DNA of 64,000 nucleotides from Chalara sp. BL73 (lineage: Eukaryota > Ascomycota > Leotiomycetes > Helotiales): assembly GCA_918026815.1 (NCBI GenBank), contig CAKJVC010000160.1, forward strand, positions 310,001 through 374,000. The letters are read 5' to 3'. The translations under genes and the position numbers were made by a program. The notes beneath the pieces were generated by a model. It saw only the letters and a program-made list of their open reading frames with translations, was not told the DNA's origin and ran no database searches. Below are positions 23,071 through 35,300 of the stretch, in pieces; position 1 is the stretch's first letter; each line of letters opens with the position of its first letter.

Positions 23071-23237
23071 ATGGATCTCACGAGTTCAACTCAACTTGAG
23101 AGTATCAATAAGTTGCGTGAGCTTGGAATATCAGGTTTTGTTGCACTTCCCCAAGTAGGTATATACTCTTCAACTTAAAAGTAAACCCTGATTAGAGGTA
23201 GCTAGCTGTGGTCGGAGATCAATCCACACCACCTTAG
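23071..23237 (+). pseudogene. Dynamin-type GTPase fragment, cut off at the P-loop
   Basis: An ATG opens MDLTSSTQLESINKLRELGI, then SGFVALPQ. A GTAGGT donor follows, and after the acceptor at GGTAG the frame reads LAVVGDQS. This is the conserved start of fungal dynamin-like GTPases, where LPQLVVVGDQS leads into the GTP-binding P-loop. Here the next codons are not the P-loop Gly-Lys-Ser but STPP and a stop (23235-23237). Nothing resembling the rest of the GTPase domain follows. It is therefore a broken copy that cannot bind nucleotide. It may have lost its remainder by a deletion or rearrangement at this point. Confidence 0.65.
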
Positions 23238-23941
23238 CCCTACTTAGCGGCTTACTCAAGGTGATTAGGAAGATATCAGTATGGGATTACGGCCTAACAA
23301 GTTCCACTTTTCAGAACTGTTGGTGTAAAAGCCGAATAGTGCATTTTGCTGCAAGACATCGCCTTCCCCTGATTTATGGGCTAATTATCAGCCTCAATTA
23401 GGTTATATTCTCTAGGTGCTTTATAAACTTTGGGCAATCAGGACAACTTAATCCTGCACTAACCATCCTAGAGAATACATCTAGTTATACTGAGCGACAT
23501 GATAATTCCTATCTTCAAGATAGTCTACTTGATGAGGTTGCCGCTTAATATGCTATGGATTGGATATTTGGTGGTATTAAAGATTATTCAGATGCTTGAA
23601 AGGAATCTATTAATTTAGTTATAGAAGCCAGAGGCAACTTGATAACTGACTTTGTAGTAAACGCTAGAAGCAATGTCCTCTTAGATGAAGTCTCCGGGAC
23701 GCCCTCACTCCAGGACTAGACTTTACGGAGGAAATATCTCGTAGAAGCTGTCTCCCTCAAATTATATTAGAAGTTACTATTATATCTTTTGACCCAGATG
23801 TTTGCGTAATTCATGAAGAGGTATGAGATACTGAAATCTACCAAGTCCTAACATCCGTGATCTTAAATCAAAGTGATAGAGCACAAAAAACACAAAAAGC
23901 AGTCATTAAACATTATTATACCAAGGGGGGCCAATTTATCA
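23238..23941 (+). pseudogene. Decayed coding remnant of unknown family
   Basis: Between about 23415 and 23720 the plus strand reads as long protein-like stretches (for example FGQSGQLNPALTILENTSSY and NLITDFVVNARSNVLL) broken by a few TAA and TGA codons. This looks like a once-coding sequence that has decayed. I do not recognise the family, and it does not match the dynamin fragment just upstream. Confidence 0.3.
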
Positions 23942-25056
23942 TCATGGCGCACTCTCCCTTGGAGAGGTCTGAGGTCCATGAACATAGGCAGGCGGTGGAA
24001 CCTGACCATCTTGCAACCCAGGTCGATAGGCTGGCAAATCTTCATCTCTTGTTTGAGCCTCATAGTCTAAAGCATGGGGTGATGCAATGACTCCAAGCTC
24101 CCGGTCAGCAGTAACCTGATCACGGCCTGTATTAGAGACCATCTCTTGCCTTCCCTTCTTCTTCTTTCTGCTTCTCCTGCACGCCCAACAACAACATCCA
24201 CAACACATCGCAATGACTGCGGCCGGGATTCCAGCGGCGAGGCCAATGGCTAGACCTAGTCCTCGGTAGCCCGTCTCCTGCCGCCCGCTTCCATAGTTAT
24301 CATACCTGCCCTTCTCAACGGGTGTTCCAGGCGTCCAGATCGCAATCAGCATGTCCGAAGTTAGAGAAGGAGGCACCGGCATGAGCGAGGACGTATCAGA
24401 TTTTTCCCAGGTAATATGCCATGCTGGGTGCATAACGAATGTATCGGCATTAAACTCCCCACGCCGCGTAGTGAGGGATTCTATTACTGAACCTTCTAAG
24501 CTAGTAGCCTTGAAAGTTTCCCAACATGCTGGAGAAATGCTCAGAATAGCCTCGGTACCATATCGCCACAGCTCGTAACCACTAGGTTGCAGGGTACTGT
24601 CAGATTATATCCTAGAATGCTGGAATCGCCTTGCGCAATGGCAGCATACCTTTCACAACAATAAGCTGTCGAGATAACCTTTGTCGACTTCTCTCTGACC
24701 AAACTAGTCGTCCTTACTGAATGTGCCAACCATCCACTCGGACATACTGCAGGGCTGAATGACAAACCCTGAGAAGGCACCATGCTAGCCCATCCCGACG
24801 GCTGACAGGCCGTGAAACCTGGATTAGATGGGTTGGATAGCAACACGCTGACCCAAGAAGTAGAAATACTGGTTATGTAGTGACTTGCGTTGTTGGAAGC
24901 CCAGTAAGCCCAAGTGCTGTCCACGGTGGTTAGGAACGAGGTCATGTCTCGGATTGGTGTGCATGATGGAGGCGGGATGAATGGTGTTGTGACTGCGAGG
25001 AGGGCTGCCGTAGTTGCAAGCACCGTCGATGTTGACGTGGGGATTAGAGTTGCCAT
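23942..25056 (-). CDS. Single-pass surface protein with Cys-rich membrane border and PPxY tail
   Basis: Two exons, 25056-24650 and 24581-23942, join in phase across a 68-nt intron (GTATGC...CCTAG with a CTGAC branch site), giving about 348 residues. The N-terminus has a hydrophobic leader (STVLATTAALLAVTTPFIPP). The ectodomain contains a CPSGW motif and a YCCE motif and lies outside the cell by prediction. One membrane helix follows (GLGLAIGLAAGIPAAVIAMC) with a cysteine cluster CCGCCCWAC that could be palmitoylated. The cytoplasmic tail is basic (RRSRKKKKGR) and then Pro-rich with LPAY and PPPAY. PPxY motifs recruit WW-domain ubiquitin ligases. The layout is common in fungi but the role is unknown. 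The start is the ATG at 25056; the frame upstream of it lacks sense. Confidence 0.7.
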
Positions 25057-27332
25057 CGAACCGTTAAAGATTATTCGTCTTAACCATACACAGGCAACAC
25101 ATTGGAACCATAAACGGCGCTGGTACTCGAAATCAAAGTTGATTATTTCGGCTTGTGTATTCAGTTGTCGTAAAGGCAATTGTGATTCGAAGAATGCGTG
25201 GATGCGCCTCCAAGTATGCCATACCACCAAGATTAGCCAGATACGAAAGACGATCAAGTTCAAGCGGGGTGGTATGGCAGGACCAGCGCCCATTTCCTAG
25301 GAGAGACAAGGGGGGCTAGTTACACGACCAGAAACTCTGGGGGCGCCAACGCCACAGCGACCAATACGAGAGGCCAAGACTACAACTCTGGGAAAAATTG
25401 GCAAATCACCAACTTCCATTCTTTCAAGCTGTCTGTACCTGCGTGGCACAACCTGCTTGGAATCTGATACATTGCGCTATAGTACTTGGCCATAGCCGAC
25501 TCGATCTGGTCTTTACACATGTCGCGAGTCGTACGCAATGCTTTTGTCTTCTTCTTTTTTGGTCCGTGGTAACAGTATTCTCAACATTGCATATAAGTCC
25601 AATAGCAAGGTCATGTTGAGTAGTTTAGTTCAGTGAAAATAACCAGACGGCAAACTAGCTGTTTTCAAAAAGGTAAGCTTTGGTTTTCTGGAGTCGATTT
25701 GCCAAGATCCCTCCTGCTGTGTTAAGGCTTCGCGGCAAGGCCCACGCGACAACCTAAAGGGCCTTGGCCCTGAACTTCCCGAATACTAGAGTAAGTGTGA
25801 AGAAGCTGTTGTCTGCTCTTTACCCGCAACTCTCATTCTGGTGCAACGGGAAAGTGAGAAAATGTATCCTTTTATTTGTATTGCCCCCACAATAATCACC
25901 CTTATATATTTCTTTGGCTATCCCCACTTCCCTTTCGTTTTATCTTTTCAATCCTCATCCTCCCTTTTTTTTTCTCAACCGCCTCCAACCCAACTCTCCG
26001 ATTTTTCTCTGCAACTCCAAATTGTCAGACTCTTCCCTGCATATGCTACTTTTCATTCCACTTTGGTCTTCAGGATTGTGGTCATCAGCCTCTGTCTGCA
26101 TTAATCAAGTTAATATGCGACGCAGCAGAGCAACCAATGTATCCCATGAAGTAAGTGGTGCACAAGGGGATTTTGATATCTTCAAATTGTTTACGTGCCA
26201 AATCTTTGTATACATCGATGTGCTGAAGCGACTAGTTGTCGTTAAATCGACGTAAGTTGGAAGGTTCCGTGGCCTTGGTCAGCTGTCAGCTTCCATAGCT
26301 CCAATCACGTATTTGTTACTATTATATTCAGCTTCCAAGATGCTTGACAAGTTTTTTTTTGGATGCATACCCTTTTGCTCACACAGAAACAAACACTTGC
26401 AACTTTACGAATATTAATCTGATAAACGTTAGTTAAAGCCAAATTAATTAAACACTTGTGCTTTTATTTGTATAAAGGATTTTATATATATATATAAAGC
26501 TATGACAACTGTAAATTTGTAAAGTGGCGAAAGACATAGTTTTTGCGAATTACTTGGCAAACTTGGCGTTGGCGGGGTTAAAACATTAAAAGACTGTACA
26601 TATTCTCACTCTTTTATCCACAACAAAAAGATTTTGAATGTGTTAAAAGTAATGTTGAAGATACTTTATAGATTAGTATTAATTTATATCTACTTTTTAC
26701 GTTGTCAAAAGGCTTGGTGGTGTTATAATAAAAGGGTGGCTAACCAAGAGACAAAGAAGAGCGATCTGGCAGCTCAAATTTTTTTGGAAGCTTAACCTGA
26801 ATATAACAATATGTTTCACGCAATTTCCTCAGCAATTGTCAGTGTGATAGAAAATACGCAGTTGCAAAGACCTGTAGTCAGTGTCACAAGCCTAATACAA
26901 TTGTCGAAGTTATGACTCTGGCAAGCATTTAGCTTCTTAAGTGTCGGGGATTGCACTAGCAGTTTAGGTTATGTTGGCCTGCTCAAGCCACAAGTGCCAG
27001 TGTGGCAACACCGAGAGGCAACCCCCTGTGGATGAGAAACAGGAGGACCAACTTGATTCAGCTGCAAGTCGAGCTGAAAGCATTCAAGGAGAGAGGACAT
27101 GACCACGAGGACATATTGATCTAGTGAACATGCTAAGAAACGAACTTATGTGCACTTGGTGTGCACTTGAAAGCTGGCGAAATTTCGAAACTGGTTCAAT
27201 CATCTCCTCATTATTTCTTCCTTTCCAGCTTCTGTAGCTACTATAAACACAGATACTTTGCGCTTGCACTCCCCAAAACACCTTCTCACAATTTACTTGT
27301 CCACTTTCGATGGGCTGGTCTTCAAAAGCATC
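25057..27332. other. Long intergenic stretch, partly A+T-rich
   Basis: No gene recognised. Three overlapping plus-strand frames at 25841-26255 are pyrimidine-rich readings of the same DNA. From about 26330 to 26800 the DNA is A+T-rich with no clear ends and may hold old transposon DNA. Confidence 0.35.
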
Positions 27333-30300
27333 ATGATCACCCTACAAACAACATTTAAATATGGCGATGAGTTAGGCCCACCTGTAGAAAACATCGATAT
27401 CCTTCTTGAGTTTCCAGTCTTCACCAGTGTTACAAGTCCTGACGAGACTAAAACTGTTAGTCTTGTCACAACAGGAAATGGATCGTTATCATTCAACCAG
27501 GTTCTGGCAGCAAGCCACTATTATGTGTCACTCCCAACCTCCTCTCTTTTTACCACAGACTACGTGCAAGTTATTGTCCAATACTTCTCGTCTCTTGGAA
27601 AGCAAACAAATTGGAAAATCAATCTTTCTGACATATCCGTGTCACTATCGGCCAGCTATGGTGGTCGCAACGATAACGATGTCACCCTGGATGCAATTTA
27701 CTTCCTGAAGCTTATAGATTACAACAGACTAAGAACACCAGGCAAGAATCCGGAACTCAACTCTATTATTTCCGAGCAGGTGCAGTCATCTGGTGTCTCG
27801 GTTCTCACTGAAAATCCGTTTCGCAGTACAGATATACCAACTGGTGTTGTCTTGGGACAGTCAGATGCTATGCCATGGACCCCTCGGAATCTCGTTGAAG
27901 GGGCAAGAGTGATGGTTAACAGGGACTCTAAAGACGAGCAGCAGCAGCTTATCGACTCCAATATCTACATCGTTAATAAGAAAACTTATCTTGAATATCT
28001 AACCAAATTTTTCCCGAGTGTCCCTGAGAGCTCGAAATGCATCTTACTGTACGTTTTAAACATCCTAGTCGATCTAACTGGGAAATCCCCAACACTTTCT
28101 CAAACTCCGGCATCGACCTTACGCACCGAAGTCACTTCACTTTTGGAGAAGTTCGGACTCGCACAGCCGACTGGATTTTTTGAAACCATGTCCAAGTACT
28201 TGCCCGTCTTTTTCGACTTTCCATTGAATATGCCGGTTCTCAAGCCACTTACCATAGCAGGTAACCTGAAAGTGGATGACCACGGTGTGGCAATCCCGAC
28301 TAAGATTAATCTGGACTTTTACAAACTCAGTGCCGAGTTCATGGTCAGTACCTCTGTCGCCAACAGGCAAATTGTCCCTATCTTAAACATTAGTCGATTC
28401 CCGTGGGACTCTAGCACAGTCAGATTTGATCGCCGTCTTCAATTTGCTTTCAAGGACAGGTATATGTTGAACCAGATCAGTGGCCCAGTGACTATTCGTG
28501 TGAAGGCTTTTGACGGATCTGATGTGTACGCCGCTAATTTTACTGCCGAGGATCCTGTCCTGCAAAGACTTGACATCACGGTGGATTTAAGAGCGCCTTC
28601 AACAATTAACGGTGGTTCTTGCCCACCTGGACAAAATACAGGCAAAAAGCTGAGGGGTAAGGTTGTATCACTCTCAAAAGCCTGTACTCTGAAAGGCACC
28701 ATCATCGTACAGGCGAGAGACGGAAATGAAGAGAACTGGAGGACTGTGGCTTCCGGAACCTCGGACAAAGCCGGAAATTTTACCATGCCCTATCCTTATG
28801 GAAAATACACCAGCGCTGTTGCTCGAGTTTCCCTTGACCAAAACAGCATAACCACCCTTGGCGTAGACCCGGAAAGTAGTAACGAGTCCATCTCATCGGA
28901 TTTCATTTACATCATGCTGGAAGGACATTCAGAAAACGGAAAGAGAGATGGAAAGAAAGATGACTGCAATTGCAGCCCAATGAACGCGGCGGGAAGACTT
29001 CCATCCAATGATGAACTCCTACAGTCCGACCAATTCACACAAGACGTCGGTGGCGCTTGTATGAACCTCTCAGTGCCCAACCGAACTCTCCGGGAATATA
29101 GTTATAATGCCCTTGTACGCTTCTCAGACCCTGACGTTGCAAACTATACCGTGTCCTCATTTGAGTTACCCATGCCAGGAACGGATAAGTTTAAGCAAGT
29201 TGTATATCGACTTCAGGCCAAGGGTGGCAAGGTGACACGAAGACCAATCGACTTGGATAACCCTGTGCAGTGGCAAGATATTACCGACAACAAGGCAGAT
29301 ATGTCGGTATATCAAGCTGTCACTGTAGCCACGGGGCATGTACTGTATTACAGATCAGAGGTTCGCGCTGACGGATATTCCTTGGGTGATTTACTTTACT
29401 CTCTGCCACTTGCCCCTGGCCAAAAGAAACAAATTGTACAGATCGATTCATTCCACTCACTAGTCGGGACCGAGAATCAGTCAATCACGCAGACTGAAGA
29501 CTTAGCTGCGGGAATCATAAATGATAGAGCAATTGTGGATCAAATTGCCGGAAATATTGGCGAGACTCTGCAGGGGCAGAGCTCGGCTTCTACCGCTGGT
29601 ATCAGTGCGGCGACAGGGGGTTCAGGAAGCATGGGAGCCTTTGGCGGTTCCATTGGCGTAGCAGGTGGCTACTCAAACTCCAAGTCGGACGCATCACAAA
29701 GTAGCGGCAGAAATATATCTCAGTTCTTTGCGGAGCAGCTTAAACAAAGCATCCAACAGAATGCTTCGTCATATCGCCATTTGAATGCTTCGGTAGTTAC
29801 TGCTGTGCGAGAAAACCAGCGTTACAGCGCTGAGACTACTACCGTAGCTAACCACAATCATTGCCACTCTTTGACAATGATGTACTTCGAAGTTCTCAGG
29901 CATTTTGCTGTTTACCAAGACCTGGTTGATGTGGAAGAATGTGTCTTCGTTCCCCTCCTGATGACAAGGTTCAGCCTCGAGAACATATCTAAATGGGCCG
30001 ATGTGCTCGCCCCGCGACTCCTAACCTTGCATTCAAATATATACCTTAGGACTGGATCATTCCTCTCTCCCAGCCGTAGACACCCACTTCTTCCTGCATT
30101 TGATGCTGCTGAAAGAGTACGGACAGGGTGGAAAATGGTTGACTACCCTGACACCACTTACGATCAGGAAATTATTCAATGGGTTCAGGGTGAAATGTCG
30201 ATAATGACAGAAATCCCAAGACCAAAGACGCGGTACGACTTTATCGTCTCTCTCCCAATGACTACCAAGACTGTCACTCATAAAGAATACGACATCCAAA

Positions 30301-33300
30301 CTGCAGTTAAAGATAGCGTTATTCACAGTGTCCCAGTAATTGGGCACCTTTTCGGAGGTGATGGAACTAAAACGGTATTGATCCGGCTCTCTATTCTATC
30401 GCAACAGTAAATACTAATATTGCACAAGGTTTCAGAAACTGTCTTGATCCGCGCCCAAATCTTTGATGCTTTTATGACACTGGATCCAAATTATGAAAAT
30501 GTACCACCCGCACGATGTATTCGAATTAACAGCTTCGACCCGGTTCCAGATAATACAATAGCCAACTACAAAGCGTTTGACCCTGTGGTTGACTTCCTTA
30601 AGAATGACACGGATGACTGGAAAATGTGGGATGCATACGCTCAGATCCTTGGACATGGATCCGGTGAGAGTGGTGTTAGAAATTTGCTCACAAAATATTT
30701 CCTGCGCCAGCTTATCGGCGATTGGGATCAGATATTCAATAGGGGTATTGCTCCTTTAGTTTACAATCATTTGGTGGGTTCTCTGAAGTTTGATGTGGGA
30801 GGCACGCCAGACCCTACCTCCTTGAGCACTTATCGAGGAGGTGAGAGGCTGATGAAAGTTGCGTTTGCCAATCAAGCCTCCGTCAAGCGGGCAAATGTGT
30901 CCATTCTTCACCTTGTTACAACTTCAGGCAAAGCCAAGACGCTTAAGGATACACCGGTTCGCTTCATAGTACAAAATCTCAGGATCAATTATTCAACGGC
31001 ACATTACAACGGCCTGCTTTTTAATGGTCCCGTCAATGGAGATGTGCTAGATGACACTGGCGTCCAATGCTGGACCCCAGTCACTGCTGCCGAGATGAGA
31101 AATCCCAAGGATGAGGACCGATTCTTGTGCCAGCGCCTCATTACTCATTTGAACCAAAATATTGAATACTACAATCGAGTTTTATGGTACTCTCTGGATG
31201 TGCAGAGGCGGTATCTCCTGTTGGATGGGTTTCATATTGAGACTTTTGTACGTTCGCACTAAGACCACGAGTTGACTTTAATAGCTGATCTTTGATCCAG
31301 GATAAGCATGGTGCTCATGAAGGGTTCAGGAGTCTTTCTTCTGTCTTAAAGAATAGCCTTATTGGAGTTGCTGGCAATTCACTCGTCTTTCCAGTCGCCC
31401 CTGGCTACAAGGTCAATCAGTCTCTCATTGTGGCTTCCGACGATGAAGAATGTGGTAGTTCAGAGTCCCTTCTAGACCATTATCGTAGCGATTTAATGCC
31501 GCCCCCATACCGCATGAGTGTGCCTACCAGAGGCGTATACAGTGAGGCTATGATAGGTAATTGTGATTCCTGTGAGAAAGTCAAGCCAGACTCATCTCAA
31601 GATTGGACGAAGTTCACAGCAGACGAACCAACTGCTATTGCTGCCGTTGCTCCACCCATTCCCACAATTAGTCAATATCAAGCCTCCTTTAAGGACTTCG
31701 CACCACCTATGGTTTCAATTCAGAACGCACCAGCTGCTCCGGACCCGGGAATTGGCCTCAAAGCTGTCACCGAGCTATTAGGCAAAGCGAACATCTTCCA
31801 GGATATTACCGGGCTTGACGCCAATCAGCAGAATGCTATGCAGACATATCTCTCGAACCAAGAGAATGCCAAATCAATCGCCGGAATGTCATCGCTAGCA
31901 AATATGGCTTCCTCGATGGCTACTCAGGCCCATAACACAAGCAACTCTTCCAAGATCATGGATACCATCAAGTCTGGCTTAGATTCTGGCACTCTAACGG
32001 AAGCGGAAACGAGCAAGCTTGTAAAGGACCACATACAGCAACAGATTGACGGAGGAGCATCCAAGAAGGCGGAATTGGAAATGCAAAAGTCTACTGCGAA
32101 TCCGTCTCTGACAGATGTAGGTTTGGCTGCAGCGCAGAACGACAAGAGCATGGAGGCTTACACAACCGACCCATCTGGTAGCTCGCAATATGTTTCCATT
32201 GGCGCAAAAGAAGGCGCTTCTTCCGCCAGTGTTCGCATTATCGCGGAGGTGAAGGGCACAATCCCAACACTGGCGCAAGATCCTGCTAAGCTAACTTGCT
32301 GGGCCATTGTGGTTACTATGATGGTGAGCTGGCGTAAGAAGCAGTTAGTCACTACAGAAGACGCTCTGTACATTGCAGGAGATGAATGGGTTGACAAGTT
32401 CACCGCTGGAGAAGGACTGAAGGTGTATGAAAAGGAAGAATTTATAAAATCGATGGATATGAAAGAAGAAAGCCCCGATAAATTTCCACCTTCATCCTTC
32501 GCCAAATTCATCACGAAGTACGGACCTTTGTGGATTACGGTCGACGGACTCACCGAAGAAGGCCTATTTTCTCCCCACGCGAAACTGCTCTGGAAGATAG
32601 AGGGTGATGGAGATGACAGTGGAAAAAACACCTTCTTCACATTCAATGATCCATTCACTGGCAAAACTGAAAGACAGCCTTTTTCGGAATTTCTGGTTTC
32701 CTTCCGGCAAATGGTCACAGACAAAGCGGAAGGCGCACAATTGACGCCACAAGTAGTCCATTTCGCCTTTCCTATTGATGAGGAGGCGCCAGAAGGATTC
32801 AAGATCGGGTCCATTATCTCAGAGCCTGTTCATGAGTTTGTAGTAATTGGTGCGTTGGCACATTCCACTCTCAAGCTGGATCCACGCACGATGCCGGGTA
32901 GAGACGGACCGACAAACGAGGTTCTTCATGGGGTGATTTGGAATGACGATCCCGGATGTTTCTTGTTTGATGACGATAAGAATAACAATTGGGATAGGTC
33001 ATCGGGTTTCTGCTGGCTGTGGAACTACAAGCTCGGGGGTAGATGGTTCGTCTCAGACATAAAGAACATCCTCGTCCGATCGCATGACAAAGATCTTCAG
33101 TTCCTCCACTCCATGGCGTCAGCCGTCAACGAAGATCCTCACGATACCCTGGCAAAACTTCGGCTCTGGGTAGAGGTCATGTATAAGCTCTCTATTGGTG
33201 TGATTGGCCCTAACGACCGGCTTGACTCCATCACGGTGGAAACCCAGTTTACTCCCAGCAAGAAGTATAGGTTGAGCAGTTTCTTTAATTCCAAGACTCG

Positions 33301-33775
33301 TCCCTCCGGCCGTGAATCTCTTTACAGGCTGCTTACGGACAATACTTCATACCTCCGACTTGATATGCGCCGTCGCGCACTTGGCTCAATTCTGCATTGT
33401 GTTGAAGACTCTTATGCTTATGGCCACTGCAAACGTAAGCTGCTTAACCCGGGGGATCTTATCCCTGGCTCGACCACCAAGTTCCGTCCCGGGACGTACG
33501 GTAAGCTCGATGCCATTCTACGCTTCCACACGTACGGCCCGAACAACTCTGATAAGCATGGGGATTATGATAAAGTTCCTAAGAACGCTTTGGATCCCAG
33601 CAACATTGAGAGTTACAACGTGCAGTGGGGCCTGAGGGACGCAGTTGAGCAGAGTGTGAAGATAATCGACTTTTGGGCTGCAAGGACGCCATGGGAGCAG
33701 GGCCCCGAGCAGTGGTTTATTGGAGAGGTGTTCAAATTGGATCCTGCCGTACTCCCCGCGGACGATAATATATGA
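27333..33775 (+). CDS. Giant multidomain protein of bacterial type with AvrRpt2-like cysteine protease and phospholipase-C-like end
   Basis: Exons 27333-30374, 30429-31247 and 31301-33775 join in phase 0 across two introns of about 54 nt, giving 2,111 residues. No signal peptide or membrane helix is evident. Residues about 440-530 resemble a carboxypeptidase-regulatory-like beta domain. Residues about 690-950 (YSLGDLLYSLPLAPGQKKQI, a Gly/Ser-rich stretch, then VANHNHCHSLTMMYFEVLRH) resemble long uncharacterised proteins that I know from actinobacteria and other bacteria. Residues 1610-1780 form a papain-like fold of the AvrRpt2/C70 type: Cys1620 in LTCWAIVVTMMVSWR, YGPLWIT, His1713 and Asp1737. 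Residues about 1860-2060 (TSYLRLDMRRRALGSILHCV, EDSYAYGH) resemble a zinc-type phospholipase-C-like region. Bacterial origin with later gain of introns is inference. The start is the first ATG in the frame. Confidence 0.85.
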
Positions 33776-34679
33776 GTGATTTACTTGAGAATTTTTATCA
33801 TGGGGTTGGCGAAATTGTGTGCTTAGTCTTCAATTTGTTAAACTGCAAATCACACACGAGCTGGCTCGTGAACAACGTGTTTCTCTAAGCACTTGATTCT
33901 GACTCAGAAAATTCCAATACTTGCAATATCTAAAATACGATAGCGACTGACTCTCACCAATGTCATGTAATTGTAGCTCCGGCTAAGAATCTCACCTCTA
34001 CATTTAGACTTCGTTCAGCCAAGGTCAGGAAGCATCCATTTATTAGCGGCATTTGTGGTTCTACGCTTAGTTTCGCGGGTTGCACATGAATGTACCCTCC
34101 TTTTCTTATTGAACGACTGTAAAGTATCCCGTATGCTAACCCGCCCTTTTGAACTGACACCAACTACCGCATACTAAATAGTTAGCAACGTTATAGAGAC
34201 CGCGCATTATCCCACGCCGCCCCTATCAGCTGATACAGATGTTGCTGGGCCCGAGGCATTGGAAGATCTGATAAGACATAAGTCCTTCAATGAAGAATCA
34301 TAAGACGCCCGCCGAAAAATTAATAGGTCTAGTCATTTAAAAATCGGTCGCTTTTTGGTACAAACCTCTCTGGAGGTGAAGCTATCCGCCTTTGTAGGCT
34401 GGAGCCTGGAAAGACGAAGATCCACCAAAAGGGCTTCTGTAATATGTAGCTTTAGACACCAGGAGACACACATGGAGAGATGCGCTGTGCATCAACCATT
34501 TTTATCTCCGGGACTGCCCAGGAGATTATGCTCATGCCTCATATCTACTTGTTGCGCTGTTCGTGCTGGTTTGGCTTGGCAAAGACGAAGACTAGGAGAA
34601 CGGAAAGGTGGCGCTGAAACTCTTGGAAAAGATCACAGCGACGGAATTCAGCGCGCTGCTTGAGAAGAAGGTCAACAAT
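33776..34679. other. Intergenic, no gene recognised
   Basis: Short frames only (33963-34163 minus, 34355-34663 plus) without family signals. Confidence 0.35.
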
Positions 34680-35300
34680 TCATGAATGGCAGCAAAAATA
34701 TCTGGCTACTTGACGTTTGCGTTCCGGCAGCGGCTGTAGTTTCGGTTCGGGTGGGGCAACCTAGGAGGCTTATCCCAGCGAAGAATATCATGATAGTCTG
34801 TAGTGACTGGGAAGTGCCCTGGGAAAAGCCGGCTAGCGCCATTAAGAAGATAACTGAGTACAAGCTGCTATACAGTGCCCTACTTGCGGACTCGGGTCTT
34901 GAGTTGCAGCACGAAGAGGCCTTTGCGGGATCTATGGCATAAGGATAGTGCCAGATATAAAGCACTCAAATCCCGCGAGTGTGGCCATTGCAAATACGGT
35001 CGGGAGCTTCAGCGAGAGTGGTAAAAGTGGTTTGTAGGAGCTGAAAGATGGATCTTAGAGCAAATCCGAGGGAGTGTAGCAGTTGGCGGTGGCAGCGAGA
35101 GGAATTGGCTGAGAGGTGATGCTAAAAGTGACAAAGATCATTGGAGGAGCTATTGAAAGTATAATAAGTATGTTTGGAAAACAAGATACAAGAATTCGGC
35201 TTCCGCTGGCCGCGCTGTTAATTATATTCGACAAGGCCGAAGGCGACGTTCCCAAATGAGAGACTGTGAGACTTCTTCGAACTAGCAAGAGAAGCCACTG
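34680..35300 (+). pseudogene. Decayed coding sequence with several stop codons
   Basis: The plus strand gives protein-like stretches in which stop codons interrupt otherwise good sequence: ITEYKLLYSALLADSGLELQ (about 34849-34908) and, at 35080-35259, QLAVAARGIG, a TGA, then EVMLKVTKIIGGAIESIISM and LPLAALLIIFDKAEGDVPK followed by a second TGA. Both TGA codons could derive from CGA by a C-to-T change, as produced by repeat-induced point mutation. The family is not clear to me; it may be the N-terminal part of a STAND/NACHT-type protein, but that is a guess. Confidence 0.3.

Noticed and set aside
30375..30428. Possible gene boundary inside the giant protein
   Set aside because: The gap is a 54-nt intron with GT-AG ends and a TACTAAT branch site, and both sides are in phase 0; the same holds for 31248-31300.
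32158..32814. 218-codon minus-strand frame inside the giant gene
   Set aside because: Antisense shadow of the protease region, whose plus-strand motifs are clear.
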